Notes: generated by a model from the letters alone, not told the origin. A stretch of DNA of 64,000 nt from Pinisolibacter aquiterrae (GCF_019160155.1 NZ_JAFNIH010000042.1:62001-126000), one strand, 5' to 3'; positions 8,421 through 22,736 are shown, numbered from the stretch's first letter. Made by a program: numbers and translations.

Positions 8421-9809
8421 ATGACCCTGTCGCCACCGCCCGTCGCCACCGCTCCCGCCCGCCACGGGATCGACGTCGGCCGGCTCTCCCGGCTGATCAC
8501 CCGCGAGCGCGCCGCCTATGCCGCCGAGCGACCCCGCTCCGCCGCGCTGGCGGAAGAGGCGCGCGCCCATTGGCACGACGGCGTACCGCTCCACTGGATG
8601 ACCGATTGGGGCCTGCCCTTCCCGCTCTTCGTGGCCGAGGCGCACGGCTCGACCCTGATCGACGTCGACGGTCACACCCATGTCGACTTCTGCCTCGGCG
8701 ACACCGGCTCGATGTTCGGCCACGCCCCCGCGCCGGTCGTCGCCGCGATCGAGGCGCAGGCGAAGCGCGGCATGACCGCGATGATGCCCTCCGCCCTGGT
8801 GCCCGAGGTCGGCCGCCTCCTCGCCGCCCGCTTCGGCCTGCCGTTCTGGCAGATCACCATGACCGCCTCGGACGCCAACCGCTCGGTGATCCGCTGGGCC
8901 CGCGCCGCGACCGGGCGGCCGAACATCCTGATCTTCGACGGCGCCTATCACGGCGCGGTCGACGACACCCACGTCCGCCTGAAGGACGGCGCGCCGATCC
9001 TCCGGCCCGGCCTGATGGGCCAGGTCTGGGATCTGCGCGAGCACACCCGCGTCGTCCCCTTCAACGATCTCGCGGCGGTCGAGGCCGCGCTCGCCGACGG
9101 CACCGTGGCGCTCGTCCTGACCGAGCCGGTGATGACCAACATCGGCATGGTCCAGCCCGCCCCCGGCTTCCTCGAGGGCCTGCGCCGGCTCACCCGCGCG
9201 GCGGGAACGCTTCTCGCCCACGACGAGACCCACACGATCTCGTCCGGCCCCGGCGGCTATACCCGCCTGCATGGCCTCGAGCCCGATTTCTTCGTCTTGG
9301 GAAAGCCGATCGCCGGCGGTCTGCCCGCCGCCGTCTGGGGCTTCACCGAGGCGGTCGCGAAGGCGATGACCGCCGCGCGCGAGGCCACTCCCGGCTATTC
9401 CGGCATGGGCACGACGCTCACCGCCAACGCCCTCGCCATCGCCGCCATGCGCGCCAACCTGACCGAGGTGATGACCGACGCGGCCTACGCGCACATGATC
9501 GCGCTCGCCGACCGGCTCGCCGCCGCGCTCGAGGCCGTCGTCGCCCGCCGCCGCCTGCCCTGGGTGGTGACGTCGGTCGGCGCCCGGGTCGAATTCATGC
9601 TGTCGCCGACGCGGCCGGCGAACGGCGGCGAGGCGGCCCTGATCGGGGACGCCGAGATCGAGGGCGCGCTGAGGCTCGCGCTCATCCGGCGCGGCGTCGT
9701 GATCACGCCCTTCCACAACATGATGTTGATCGCGCCCACGACCACGCGGGCGGACGTCGATCGTCTCGTCGACGCCGTCGACGCGATCCTCGGCGAAGTC
9801 GTCGCCTGA
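8421..9809 (+). CDS. Class III PLP-dependent aminotransferase / aminomutase-like
   Basis: 462-residue fold-type I PLP enzyme related to glutamate-1-semialdehyde aminomutase and class III transaminases. Visible features are the DVDGHTHVDFCLGDTG substrate region (residues 81-96), FDGAYHGAVDD (172-182) for ring stacking, the cofactor acidic motif DETHT at 268-272 where most relatives have DEV, and the Schiff-base Lys295 in LGKPIAGGLP. Start ATG 8421 has GAGGA about eight bases upstream. The true GSA aminomutase HemL is usually about 430 residues and has a different motif around Asp268, so a paralogue acting on another amino acid or amine is likelier. The gene stands alone; the substrate is unknown. 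Confidence 0.8.
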   Translation: MTLSPPPVATAPARHGIDVGRLSRLITRERAAYAAERPRSAALAEEARAHWHDGVPLHWMTDWGLPFPLFVAEAHGSTLIDVDGHTHVDFCLGDTGSMFGHAPAPVVAAIEAQAKRGMTAMMPSALVPEVGRLLAARFGLPFWQITMTASDANRSVIRWARAATGRPNILIFDGAYHGAVDDTHVRLKDGAPILRPGLMGQVWDLREHTRVVPFNDLAAVEAALADGTVALVLTEPVMTNIGMVQPAPGFLEGLRRLTRAAGTLLAHDETHTISSGPGGYTRLHGLEPDFFVLGKPIAGGLPAAVWGFTEAVAKAMTAAREATPGYSGMGTTLTANALAIAAMRANLTEVMTDAAYAHMIALADRLAAALEAVVARRRLPWVVTSVGARVEFMLSPTRPANGGEAALIGDAEIEGALRLALIRRGVVITPFHNMMLIAPTTTRADVDRLVDAVDAILGEVVA

Positions 9810-9864
9810 GCGTGAGAGATCCGCGTCACCCGAGGAATCGTCCCCCGGGAAGCGGGCGACGAAA

Positions 9865-9887
9865 ACGCCGCCGGAAACCGGCGGCGT
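9865..9887 (-). terminator. Intrinsic terminator after the small TM gene
   Basis: Perfect 10-bp stem (ACGCCGCCGG / CCGGCGGCGT) with a 3-nt loop. Read on the minus strand it is followed by TTTTC, in the right place to end the 53-codon gene at 9921-10082. Confidence 0.65.
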
Positions 9888-9920
9888 CGATGGCGGGACC
9901 AGGGCGCCGAAGCGCCGATC

Positions 9921-10082
9921 TCAGATCAGCTGGCTCAGATAGAGAACCGCGTCGGTGACCGCGAGAACCGCGATGATGGCCAGAGCGGCCCGAACCAGAC
10001 GACGATCGCGACGCGACACCCGCACGGTCACTTCTCCCTGCGAGCCCCCGACGATGGTGGCGCTATCCCCGATGACAGACAT
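9921..10082 (-). CDS. 53-residue single-TM protein, unknown function
   Basis: MSVIGDSATIVGGSQGEVTV, then a basic SRRDRRLVR and one transmembrane helix ending in LYLSQLI, giving an N-in, C-out tail-anchored layout by the positive-inside rule. The ATG at 10082 is preferred over a start 11 codons upstream because GGGGGA lies about four bases before it. A terminator follows. No family is recognised. It lies between an aminotransferase on the other strand and recJ. Confidence 0.55.
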   Translation of the reverse strand: MSVIGDSATIVGGSQGEVTVRVSRRDRRLVRAALAIIAVLAVTDAVLYLSQLI

Positions 10083-10183
10083 GCAATCCCCCGAATGACT
10101 CGAAACTACGCGCACGAAGCATCGAATCCTTCACATTACCGAAGCGTGAATCGTTGGCCCCAAAAAAGGGAATTTCCACGGCG

Positions 10184-12007
10184 TCACAAGCCCCCGATCC
10201 TCGGTTCGGCGACATCGACGACACGCAGTTGCACTCTTGCATCACCTTGCCAATGGTCCAGCCCCAGCGCACCCACCACGTGCAGCGAGCGCCCCCTCGC
10301 CTCGAGGATGGTGCGCCCGATCGGCTCGGACGCGGCCCGGAAGGCGATCGCCTTCAACGTCGTGCCGTCTCCGGAGGCGAGCGAGAGGCGCACGTGACCC
10401 TGGCCGACCTCGTCGGCGAAGGCGACGCGATGAGCCGGAAAGGCGAAGAGCGGTTCGGGCTGACCGGAGCCGTAGGGCCCGGCCCGCTCCAGCGTCTCCA
10501 CCAGCGACACGGTCGCCCCGGTCGCGGTCATCGCCCCGTCGATCGCCAACTCGCGCCGCGCCGTGGCCGCCCCCACGCCCTCCGCCAGACGCTCGGCGAG
10601 GAAGTCGCGCACCGCGTCGAGCCGGTCCTCGGCGACCGTCAGGCCTGCCGCCATCGCGTGCCCGCCGCCCTTGGGGATGAGCCCCGCCTCCACCGCCGCC
10701 CGCACCGCCGCGCCGAGGTCGACGCCGGGGACCGATCGGCCGGATCCGGTGCCGAGCGGCCCGCGATCGAAGGCGACCGCCAGGGCCGACCGATGCCACC
10801 GCTCCTTCAGCCTCGAGGCGATCAGACCGACCACGCCGGGGTGCCAATCGGGCGAGGCGGTCACCACGATCGGGCCGGGATCGGTGCCGAAGCGGGCGAC
10901 GACCTGGGCGTCGGCCTCCTCGACCATCGCCGCCTCCATCACCTGCCGCTCCTTGTTGAGCCGGTCGAGTTCGGCGGCGATCTTCTCCGCCTCGACCGGA
11001 TCATCGGTGGCGAGGAGGCGCGAACCGAGCCCGGCGTCGCCGATCCGCCCGCCGGCATTGATGCGCGGACCGATCAGGAAGCCGAGGTGATAGGGCGACA
11101 TCGGCCCGGAGACGCGCGCCACCGCCGCCAGTGCCGCGAGCCCGGCATTGCCGCGCCGCCGCGCCACCTGCAGCCCCTTGACCACGAAGGCCCGGTTGAG
11201 CCCGGTGAGCGGCACCACGTCGGCGACCGTGCCCAGCGCGACGAGGTCGAGCATCGCCAGGAGATCGGGTTCTTTGCCGCCTAGGAAAAATCCACGCCGG
11301 CGCAGTTCCCGATTGAGCGCCACCAGCGTCACGAAGGCCACGCCGCAGGCGCAGAGGTGACCGAGGCCGGAGAGGTCGTCGTGGCGGTTGGGGTTGATCA
11401 CCGCCACCGCCGGCGGCAGCTCGAGACCGCAGCCGTGATGATCGATCACCACCGTGTCGAGCCCGAGCCGGCGGGCGTGCGCCAGCGCCTCGTGACTGGT
11501 CGAACCGCAGTCGAGCGTGACGAGGAGCGACGCGCCGCGCGCGCGCAGGCCCTCGATCGCTTCCGGATTGGGCCCGTAGCCCTCGATCAGCCGGTCCGGA
11601 ATATAGACGATCGGATCGGCGCCGAGCCGCACCAGATGACGCCGCATCAGCGCCGCCGAGGTCGCCCCGTCGACGTCGTAGTCGGCGAAGAGGGCGATCG
11701 GCTCGCGGTTCACCACCGCGTCGGCGAGCCGCGCGACGCCGACGTCCATGGCGGTGACGACCGACGGATCGGGCATCAGGGCCTTGATGGTCGGATCGAG
11801 GAAGCCGGCCGCCTCGTCCGCGTCGACGCCGCGCGCGGCGAGCACGCGAGCGACGATGTCCGGCAGATCCAGCCGTTGGGCGAGCCCCAGCGCCCGGGTC
11901 GCGCCGGCCGCGTCGAGCCGATCGCGCCACACCCGCCCCGACGCCGACGACGTCACCCCGAGCACCGCGCGGTCCTCGGTCTCTTCGGCGAACCCGGTCG
12001 GGCGCAT
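10184..12007 (-). CDS. recJ: Single-stranded-DNA-specific exonuclease RecJ
   Basis: 5'-3' exonuclease of about 607 residues used in RecFOR recombination and mismatch and base-excision repair. DHH-family motifs are present: ADYDVDG (residues 108-114), TLDCGS near 166, and VIDHHGCG with the DHH triad at 189-191. They are followed by the DHHA1 region (GGHAMAAGLTV) and a C-terminal OB-like domain. The ATG at 12007 has GAGGAGA four bases upstream. It is the last gene of a minus-strand series aminotransferase-hom-glpX-recJ, an order common in Rhizobiales. Confidence 0.93.
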   Translation of the reverse strand: MRPTGFAEETEDRAVLGVTSSASGRVWRDRLDAAGATRALGLAQRLDLPDIVARVLAARGVDADEAAGFLDPTIKALMPDPSVVTAMDVGVARLADAVVNREPIALFADYDVDGATSAALMRRHLVRLGADPIVYIPDRLIEGYGPNPEAIEGLRARGASLLVTLDCGSTSHEALAHARRLGLDTVVIDHHGCGLELPPAVAVINPNRHDDLSGLGHLCACGVAFVTLVALNRELRRRGFFLGGKEPDLLAMLDLVALGTVADVVPLTGLNRAFVVKGLQVARRRGNAGLAALAAVARVSGPMSPYHLGFLIGPRINAGGRIGDAGLGSRLLATDDPVEAEKIAAELDRLNKERQVMEAAMVEEADAQVVARFGTDPGPIVVTASPDWHPGVVGLIASRLKERWHRSALAVAFDRGPLGTGSGRSVPGVDLGAAVRAAVEAGLIPKGGGHAMAAGLTVAEDRLDAVRDFLAERLAEGVGAATARRELAIDGAMTATGATVSLVETLERAGPYGSGQPEPLFAFPAHRVAFADEVGQGHVRLSLASGDGTTLKAIAFRAASEPIGRTILEARGRSLHVVGALGLDHWQGDARVQLRVVDVAEPRIGGL

Positions 12008-12081
12008 GTCGTCTCCTCGTCGTTTCGAATCGGGCGGCACCGGGCCTCCCGTCCGTCATGGTACGAGGCCCGACGCGCCGG

Positions 12082-13089
12082 TCACCCCTCGAACTTGTCG
12101 AGATGAGTGTGTCGCGCCCGGATCCAGCGCACCGTTCCGGTCGACGACCGCATCACCACCGTGTTGGTGGTGATCTGATTGCGGCCGAACTTCACCCCTT
12201 GCAGGAAATTGCCGTCGGTGACGCCGGTCGCCGCGAACAGGACGTCGCCGCGCACCATGTCCTCGAGCCGGTAGACCCGGCGCGGATCGGTGATGCCGAA
12301 GGCCCGCGCCCGCTCCATCTTGTCGGGACGGTCGATCATCAGCCGCCCCTCCATCTGGCCGCCGATGCAGCGCAACGCCGCCGCCGCCAGAACGCCCTCC
12401 GGCGCGCCACCGAGGCCGAGGTAGATGTCGATCCCGGTCTCGTCCGGCTCGGTCGTGTGGATCACCCCGGTGACGTCGCCGTCGCCGATCAGCCGGATCG
12501 ACGCGCCGGTCGAGCGCACCGCCTCGATCAGCCGGGCATGGCGCGGCCGGTCGAGGATGCAGGCGGTGATCTCCTCGATCGGCACGCCCTTGGCCGCGGC
12601 CAGCGCCTTCAGATTGTCCTCCGGCGAGCGGTCGAGCCCGACCAGCCCGGCCGGATAGCCCGGCCCGATGGCGATCTTGTCCATGTAGACGTCGGGCGCG
12701 ACCAGAAGGCTGCCGGCCTCGGCGATCGCCACCACCGAAATCGAATTCGGCAGGTTCTTGGCGCAGATCGTCGTGCCCTCGAGTGGCACCACGGCGATGT
12801 CGACCGCCGGCCCCCGGCCGCTGCCGACCTTCTCGCCGATCCACAGCATCGGCGCCTCGTCGCGCTCGCCCTCGCCGATCACCACCGTGCCGTCGATCGG
12901 CAGGCGGTTCAGCTCGGAACGCATCGCGTCGACCGCGACCCGATCGGCCGCCATCTCGTCGCCCCGCCCCCTGAGGCGGGCGGCGGCGACGGCCGTGCGT
13001 TCGGTCGTCCGCGCCAATTCGAGCGTCAGGATACGATCGAGGGCCGCGCCCTCTTCCACCTTTGGGGCTCTCGCCCGAGCCGACGACAT
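12082..13089 (-). CDS. glpX: Class II fructose-1,6-bisphosphatase
   Basis: About 335 residues. Dephosphorylates fructose-1,6-bisphosphate in gluconeogenesis and possibly sedoheptulose-bisphosphate. GlpX signatures include VVIGEGERDEAPMLWIGE, PLEGTTIC and DGDVTGVIHT, and a GLGGAPEG loop. The ATG at 13089 has AGGAGG six bases upstream; an upstream in-frame start would read through that site. It lies 42 bases after hom and 74 before recJ, all on the minus strand, so an operon is plausible. Confidence 0.93.
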   Translation of the reverse strand: MSSARARAPKVEEGAALDRILTLELARTTERTAVAAARLRGRGDEMAADRVAVDAMRSELNRLPIDGTVVIGEGERDEAPMLWIGEKVGSGRGPAVDIAVVPLEGTTICAKNLPNSISVVAIAEAGSLLVAPDVYMDKIAIGPGYPAGLVGLDRSPEDNLKALAAAKGVPIEEITACILDRPRHARLIEAVRSTGASIRLIGDGDVTGVIHTTEPDETGIDIYLGLGGAPEGVLAAAALRCIGGQMEGRLMIDRPDKMERARAFGITDPRRVYRLEDMVRGDVLFAATGVTDGNFLQGVKFGRNQITTNTVVMRSSTGTVRWIRARHTHLDKFEG

Positions 13090-13131
13090 CGTTCGCCTCC
13101 TCTGCCGCACGTTTCGGCGGCCCTGCCTTCT

Positions 13132-14457
13132 TCAGAAGGTCTCTATGCGGATGAAACGCGGCGCGCTCGCGACGTGTCCATCCTTCTCCACTTCCGCGAG
13201 GGCGGCGCGGATCGCCGTCTCGGTGGTCTGATAGGTGAGCATGATCACCGGCTGCGGCTCGTGCGGGCTGACCTCGCCGGGCGCGTCCGCCGACGGGCGC
13301 CGGGCCCGCTGCACGATCGATTCCAGCGAGATCTCGCGCTCGGCCATGCGCGCCGCGATCGCCGCGAAGGCGCCGGGCCGGTCGTGCACCATCAGCCGCA
13401 CGTAGTAGCCGCCGCTGTGGCCGGCGCCGTTCGACTTCAGATAGGGCGACATGTGCTCGGACGGCTTGCCCATGGTCGAGAGCGCGGTGCCGCGGGCGAT
13501 GTCGGCGATGTCGGAGACGACCGACGAGGCGGTCGCGTCGCCACCGGCGCCGGGGCCGACCAGCATCAGCTGACCGACGAAATCCGCCTCCACCGCGACC
13601 GCGTTGAGCACGCCGTCGATGCGGGCGATCGCCGAGGACTTCGGCACCATGGTCGGATGGACCCGCTGCTCGATGCCGCCGCCCGGCGCCCGCTCGGCGA
13701 TGCCGAGCAGCTTGATCTTGTAGCCGAGCTCGTCGGCCTTCTCGATGTCGTCGAGGGTGATCTCGGAGATCCCCTCGATCCGGATCGCGTCGACGTCGAT
13801 CTGGCTGCCGAAGGCGAGCGAGGTCAGCAGCGCCAGCTTGTGGGCGGTGTCGAACCCGCCGACGTCGAAGGTCGGATCGGCCTCGGCATAGCCGAGCCGC
13901 TGCGCCTCCTTCAGACAGACGTCGAAGGAGAGACGCTCGTTCTGCATCCGGGTGAGGATGTAGTTGCAGGTGCCGTTGAGGATGCCGAAGACGCGGGTGA
14001 CCGAGTTGCCGGCGAGGCTCTCGCGCAGCGTCTTGATGATCGGGATGCCGCCGGCCACCGCCGCCTCGAAGTTGAGGCTGACGCCCTTCTGCTCGGCGAG
14101 ACGGGCGAGTTCGACGCCGTGACGGGCGAGCAGCGCCTTGTTGGCGGTCACCACGTGCTTGCCGTTCGCCAGCGCCGCCCGCACCGAGGCCTCGGCCGCG
14201 CCGCCGGCGCCGCCCATCAGCTCGACGAAGACGTCGATGTCCGGGCTTTCGGCGAGCTTCACCGGATCCTGGAACCAGTTGACGTTCGAGAGGTCGACGC
14301 CGCGGTCCTTGGTGCGATCGCGCGCCGAGACCGCGCGCACGACGATCTTGCGACCGCAGCGCTGAGAGAGATCGTCCGCGTGTTTCAAGAGAACACGGAC
14401 GACGGAGGCACCGACGACGCCGAGACCGGCGATGCCCAGACGGAGGGTGGACTGCAT
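13132..14457 (-). CDS. hom: Homoserine dehydrogenase
   Basis: 441 residues. Reduces aspartate-semialdehyde to homoserine for threonine and methionine synthesis. The Rossmann motif GIAGLGVVGASVV is at the N-terminus, TANKALLARHG at about 105, GILNGTCNYILT at about 162 (substrate domain), and a C-terminal ACT domain starts with SGGYYVRLMVHDRPGAFAAI, implying threonine feedback control. It is monofunctional, with no aspartokinase fused. GGAAG precedes the ATG. It is grouped with an aminotransferase upstream and glpX downstream. Confidence 0.95.
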   Translation of the reverse strand: MQSTLRLGIAGLGVVGASVVRVLLKHADDLSQRCGRKIVVRAVSARDRTKDRGVDLSNVNWFQDPVKLAESPDIDVFVELMGGAGGAAEASVRAALANGKHVVTANKALLARHGVELARLAEQKGVSLNFEAAVAGGIPIIKTLRESLAGNSVTRVFGILNGTCNYILTRMQNERLSFDVCLKEAQRLGYAEADPTFDVGGFDTAHKLALLTSLAFGSQIDVDAIRIEGISEITLDDIEKADELGYKIKLLGIAERAPGGGIEQRVHPTMVPKSSAIARIDGVLNAVAVEADFVGQLMLVGPGAGGDATASSVVSDIADIARGTALSTMGKPSEHMSPYLKSNGAGHSGGYYVRLMVHDRPGAFAAIAARMAEREISLESIVQRARRPSADAPGEVSPHEPQPVIMLTYQTTETAIRAALAEVEKDGHVASAPRFIRIETF

Positions 14458-14552
14458 GGGGAACTTCCATCGAAGGCGGCGAGCGAGGTGCGAGGGGGGA
14501 CCCCGGCGCGCCCCGCCCGAACCGCGAGAGATCGGACGAGACGAGAGCGCGA

Positions 14553-15770
14553 TCAGCCGTTGGCGGAGAGCGGGATCACGTTGTGGAGCGTCTTGTCGGC
14601 GGTGTCGAAGAAGCGCCGGATGTTGCGCGCCGCCTGCCGCAGCCGCTGCTCGTTCTCCACCAGCGCCAGACGCACGTATTCGTCGCCCTGCTCGCCGAAG
14701 CCGATGCCCGGCGCCACCGCCACGTCGGCCTTCTCGATCAGGAGCTTGGAGAATTCCACCGAGCCGAGGTGACGGAACTTCTCCGGGATCCGCGCCCAGG
14801 CGAACATCGACGCCTTCGGCGCCGGAATCGGGAAGCCGGAATGGGAGAACGCCTCGACCATCACGTCGCGCCGCTTCTTGTAGACCTCACGGATCTCGGC
14901 GATGCAGGCGTCGCCGGAATTCAGCGCGTGGCTCGCCGCGACCTGGATCGGCGTGTAGGCGCCGTAGTCGAGGTAGGACTTGACCCGGGCGAGCGCGGCG
15001 ATCAGCCGCTCGTTGCCGACCGCGAAGCCCATTCGCCAGCCCGGCATCGAGAACGACTTCGACATCGAGGTGAACTCGACCGCCACGTCCATCGCGCCCG
15101 GCACCTGCAGCACCGAGGGCGGCGGCACGTCGTCGAAATAGATCTCCGAATAGGCGAGATCGGAGAGCACGAACAGCTCGTGCTTCTTCGCGAAGGCGAC
15201 CACGTCCTTGTAGAAGTCGAGATCGGCCGTGACCGCCGTCGGGTTCGACGGGTAGCACAGGATCACCGCGATCGGCTTCGGGATCGAATGGGCGACCGCC
15301 CGCTCCATCGCGTGGAAGAACTCCGGACCCGGCTCTATCGGGATCGAGCGGATCACGCCGCCGACCATCAGAAAGCCGAAGGCATGGATCGGGTAGCTCG
15401 GATTGGGGCAGAGCACCACGTCGCCCGGGGCGGTGATCGCCTGGGCCATGTTGGCGAAGCCCTCCTTCGACCCGAGCGTCGCGACGATCTGGGTGTCGGG
15501 ATTGAGCTTCACGCCGAAGCGGCGCTCGTAATAGGAGGCCTGGGCCCGGCGCAGGCCGGGAATGCCCTTGGAGGTCGAATAGCGGTTGGTGCGCGGCTTG
15601 CCGATCGTCTCGATCAGCTTCTCCTCGATGAAGCGCGGCGTCGGCAGATCGGGGTTGCCCATGCCGAGATCGATGATGTCCGCGCCGTTGGCTCGAGCCT
15701 GCGCCTTGAGTCGGTTGACCTGTTCGAAGACGTAAACCGGCAGCCGCCGGATCTTGTGGAATTCGTCCAT
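14553..15770 (-). CDS. LL-diaminopimelate aminotransferase-like / AlaC-type aminotransferase
   Basis: 405-residue class I/II PLP enzyme: IDLGMGNPDLPTP (residues 33-45), YSTSKGIPGLR, CPNPSYPIHAFG and the PLP lysine in TSMSKSFSMPGWRMGF. This subgroup, encoded just upstream of hom in many Rhizobiales, is annotated as alanine transaminase AlaC or as an aspartate/LL-DAP aminotransferase. The neighbourhood suggests a role near the aspartate family, but motifs alone cannot decide the substrate. The ATG at 15770 has AGGTCAGGA just upstream. Confidence 0.85.
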   Translation of the reverse strand: MDEFHKIRRLPVYVFEQVNRLKAQARANGADIIDLGMGNPDLPTPRFIEEKLIETIGKPRTNRYSTSKGIPGLRRAQASYYERRFGVKLNPDTQIVATLGSKEGFANMAQAITAPGDVVLCPNPSYPIHAFGFLMVGGVIRSIPIEPGPEFFHAMERAVAHSIPKPIAVILCYPSNPTAVTADLDFYKDVVAFAKKHELFVLSDLAYSEIYFDDVPPPSVLQVPGAMDVAVEFTSMSKSFSMPGWRMGFAVGNERLIAALARVKSYLDYGAYTPIQVAASHALNSGDACIAEIREVYKKRRDVMVEAFSHSGFPIPAPKASMFAWARIPEKFRHLGSVEFSKLLIEKADVAVAPGIGFGEQGDEYVRLALVENEQRLRQAARNIRRFFDTADKTLHNVIPLSANG

Positions 15771-16027
15771 GGGGTCCTGACCTTCTCGTCGGCGTCGTCC
15801 CGAGCCCGAGGGGGACGACGAAGTCACGTCGTCGCGGACGAGGACGCCGCTCTCCCGCGTCCCGATCCGAGGATCGATCGACGCGGGCGACCAGCGATTC
15901 GCCGCAGCCCCGCGCGGCTCCGTGCCGTGCGAGGGGATCGCCTTTTAGCAGAAGTCTCTCGACTTGACACCCGCCGTTCGCGCGCCCCGCCCCCTCGCGG
16001 ATCGCGAGGAGCATCGCGCGCGGACCC

Positions 16028-16465
16028 TCACGGTTGCGAAGGCGTCGCGCCGGACTCGATCAACTGTTCGGCATCGCGCTTGGAGCGACGTCCGAGGTCC
16101 TGCAACTCGCCGATCACCGAAGCCGGGGCGGAGGCGTCCGCGCCGGCCTTCTGGCGCGCGCCGAGCGCCAACAGTTCCGCTTCGAGACGGTCCTGATCGG
16201 CCGTCGAGCGGGTCCGTCCGCCGAGACGGCGCGCGGTGTCGACGTTGATGTTGGGATAGCCGTCGGCGCCGGTCGCCGCGGGCTGGACCAGCGAGGCCGT
16301 CGCCGGCGCGGACGCGACCGGGCTCGTCCGCGCGGCCGGCGGAGCGCTGGTCACGTAGTCGTTGCCCGAACATGCCGTGAGAAGAGCGAGGATCAGAACC
16401 GATGCGGGTGCAAGGGTTGGCACTCGTCTTTGTGCTATGTGATTCTTCGTTGCCCGTTTCGTCAC
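16028..16465 (-). CDS. Small lipoprotein, unknown function
   Basis: About 145 residues from a GTG start. A basic N-terminus and hydrophobic stretch lead to the lipobox LLTAC (Cys near residue 32), followed by an Ala/Pro/Ser-rich linker and a helical segment ([16 protein letters not shown]). The lipobox predicts lipidation and, without Asp at +2 (SGN follows the Cys), outer-membrane sorting by the usual Lol rule. No domain is recognised. It is divergent from phaC. Confidence 0.6.
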   Translation of the reverse strand: MTKRATKNHIAQRRVPTLAPASVLILALLTACSGNDYVTSAPPAARTSPVASAPATASLVQPAATGADGYPNINVDTARRLGGRTRSTADQDRLEAELLALGARQKAGADASAPASVIGELQDLGRRSKRDAEQLIESGATPSQP

Positions 16466-16510
16466 GACCTGCGAGCATCCCTGAGAACATGGGTCGCGCG
16501 GATCATACGC

Positions 16511-16535
16511 GTTCTGGAGAGCTTGTCACCAGAAC
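16511..16535. promoter_or_regulatory. Inverted repeat between lipoprotein gene and phaC
   Basis: GTTCTGG and CCAGAAC form 7-bp perfect arms around an 11-base spacer, about 95-120 bases upstream of the phaC start in the divergent spacer. It could bind a dimeric regulator or be chance. Confidence 0.3.
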
Positions 16536-16629
16536 CTGTAGTCGCAGAGGCCCGAGCGTGGTGAACGAGGGGTTCCGACGGCCGCACCACGGGGAGCAAA
16601 TCATTCCGCCGGAAGGGAAAGAGACGTTC

Positions 16630-18432
16630 ATGGCCGAGACCGAGCAGAACCCTCTGCTGCGTTATCTGGTGAACAACCCGGACGAGTTCGCCACCAACCT
16701 CGCCCGCGCGTTCGAGCAGGCCGGCAAGGCCGCCGCCGCCTATCTCAAGCCGCGCGAGACCGGCGACGCCAAATCCGACGTCGCCGACGAACTGGCCGTC
16801 GTCACCAAGACCATCGCCCATGTCGGCGAATGGTGGCTGGCCGACCCCGCCCGCACCATCCAGGCGCAGCAGCGCCTGATCGGCGGCTGGATGGATCTGT
16901 GGTCCTCCACCATGAAGCGCGTCTCCGGCGAGGCGAGCGAGCCGGTCGCCCTGCCCGATCCGAAGGACAAACGCTTCGCCGATCCGGAATGGCAGGAGAA
17001 CGCCTTCTTCGACTTCCTGAAGCAGTTCTACCTGATCACGTCGCGCTGGGCCGACGGGATGGTCAAGGACGCCGAACTCGACGACCGCACCCGCGCCAAG
17101 GCCGATTTCTGGGTCAAGCAGATCACCTCGGCGCTGTCGCCGTCGAACTTCCTGCTGACCAATCCGGAACTGCTGCGCGAGACCATGTCCTCCAATGGCG
17201 ACAATCTCGTGCGCGGCATGAAGATGCTCGCCGAGGACATCGCCGCCGGCGGTGGCGACCTCAAGATCCGTCAGTCGGATTCCAGCCGCTTCAAGGTCGG
17301 CGAGAACCTCGCCATGACCCCGGGCAAGGTGATCTGGCAGAACGACGTCTGCCAGCTGATCCAATACACCCCGACCACCGAGACGGTCCGCAAGCGCCCG
17401 CTGCTGATCGTGCCGCCGTGGATCAACAAGTTCTACATTCTCGATCTCAACCCCGAGAAGAGCTTCATCCGCTGGGCGGTCGAGCAGGGGCTGACGGTCT
17501 TCGTGATCTCCTGGGTCAACCCCGACGCGCGTCAGGCCCAGAAGTCCTTCGAGCACTACATGAAGGAAGGCATTCTCGAGTCGATCGACGTGATCGAGAA
17601 GGCCACCGGCGAGCGCGAGGTCGACACGATCGGCTATTGCGTCGGCGGCACGCTCCTGTCGGTGACGCTGGCATGGTGCGCGGCGACCGGCGACGACCGC
17701 ATCAAGTCGGCGACTCTCTTCACCACCCAGGTCGACTTCAAATACGCCGGCGAGCTCCTGGTCTTCGTCGACGAGGAGCAGATCGGCATCGTCGAGGAGA
17801 AGATGCGCGATCGCGGCTTCCTCGAGGGCCGCTCGATGGCCTCGGCCTTCAACATGCTGCGCTCGAACGACCTGATCTGGCCCTATTTCATCAACAATTA
17901 CCTCAAGGGCAAGGAACCCTTCCCCTTCGACCTGCTCTATTGGAACTCCGACTCGACGCGGATGCCGGCCGCCAACCACAGCCAGTATCTGCGCAACTGC
18001 TATCTCGAGAACAATCTGAGCCAGGGCCGCATGGAATTGGCCGGGGTCCGGCTAGACCTCTCGAAGGTGACGATCCCGATCTACAATCTCGCCGCCCGCG
18101 AGGACCACATCGCCCCGGCGAAGTCCGTGTTCGAGGGCTGCAAATATTTCGGTGGCGAGGTCCAATACGTGGTCGGCGGCTCCGGTCACATCGCCGGCGT
18201 CGTCAATCCGGCCGGCAAGCCGAAATATCAGTATTGGACCGGCGGCAAGCCCGAGGGCACGCTCGAGGACTGGTTCGCCCACGCCACCGAGCATCCCGGC
18301 ACCTGGTGGCCCCATTGGCGCGACTGGCTGTTCTCGCTCGCCCCCGAGATGGTCAAGGCCCGGGTCCCCGGCGGCAAGAAGCTGAAGCCGATCGAGGACG
18401 CCCCCGGCTCCTACGTCCGCGCGCGCGCCTGA
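16630..18432 (+). CDS. phaC: Class I poly(3-hydroxyalkanoate) synthase
   Basis: 600 residues. Polymerises (R)-3-hydroxyacyl-CoA into PHA granules. The lipase-like box reads GYCVGGTL with nucleophile Cys337; the rest of the triad is Asp492 (AREDHIAP) and His520 (GSGHIAG), at spacings matching Cupriavidus PhaC. The conserved [12 protein letters not shown] segment precedes the catalytic domain. The ATG at 16630, MAETEQNP, follows a purine-rich GGAAGGGAAAGAG; longer in-frame starts would swallow that leader. No phaA, phaB or phasin gene is adjacent. Confidence 0.95.
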   Translation: MAETEQNPLLRYLVNNPDEFATNLARAFEQAGKAAAAYLKPRETGDAKSDVADELAVVTKTIAHVGEWWLADPARTIQAQQRLIGGWMDLWSSTMKRVSGEASEPVALPDPKDKRFADPEWQENAFFDFLKQFYLITSRWADGMVKDAELDDRTRAKADFWVKQITSALSPSNFLLTNPELLRETMSSNGDNLVRGMKMLAEDIAAGGGDLKIRQSDSSRFKVGENLAMTPGKVIWQNDVCQLIQYTPTTETVRKRPLLIVPPWINKFYILDLNPEKSFIRWAVEQGLTVFVISWVNPDARQAQKSFEHYMKEGILESIDVIEKATGEREVDTIGYCVGGTLLSVTLAWCAATGDDRIKSATLFTTQVDFKYAGELLVFVDEEQIGIVEEKMRDRGFLEGRSMASAFNMLRSNDLIWPYFINNYLKGKEPFPFDLLYWNSDSTRMPAANHSQYLRNCYLENNLSQGRMELAGVRLDLSKVTIPIYNLAAREDHIAPAKSVFEGCKYFGGEVQYVVGGSGHIAGVVNPAGKPKYQYWTGGKPEGTLEDWFAHATEHPGTWWPHWRDWLFSLAPEMVKARVPGGKKLKPIEDAPGSYVRARA

Positions 18433-18654
18433 GCCTGAACGAACCCGAGCCCGAGAGCGGGCGCGGTCTCCCGCGCCCCTCTTTCACGATTGCCCCGGCG
18501 ACGCCCTCCGGGCCGGCCGCGCCGGCCGTTGAGACTATCGCAAGCACCGCCGTGACAGGATGGGGCCGAGCCCTTCCGCGAGCGGGAGCGTCCGCGTCGG
18601 CCGTCTCCCGGGCGGCGTCGAGGCGCCCCGCGCCCTCCGAGATCCGCGCGCCCC

Positions 18655-22591
<3,937 letters not shown>

Positions 22592-22736
22592 GGATAAGTC
22601 TCCCCCGTTCGCGCCGATCTCCCCGATCGGCCCGTCGTCTCGCTCTGCGATATCGATGACGCATGCATTTCAGGAGGTCTGCTCCGCATGCCGCGCTGGA
22701 CCCTTCCGCTAAGGGATGGGACGGCATCGCGGCAAT

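Noticed and set aside
15964-15990. TTGACA on the plus strand near the lipoprotein gene
   Set aside because: No -10 at 16-18 bases and no downstream plus-strand gene.
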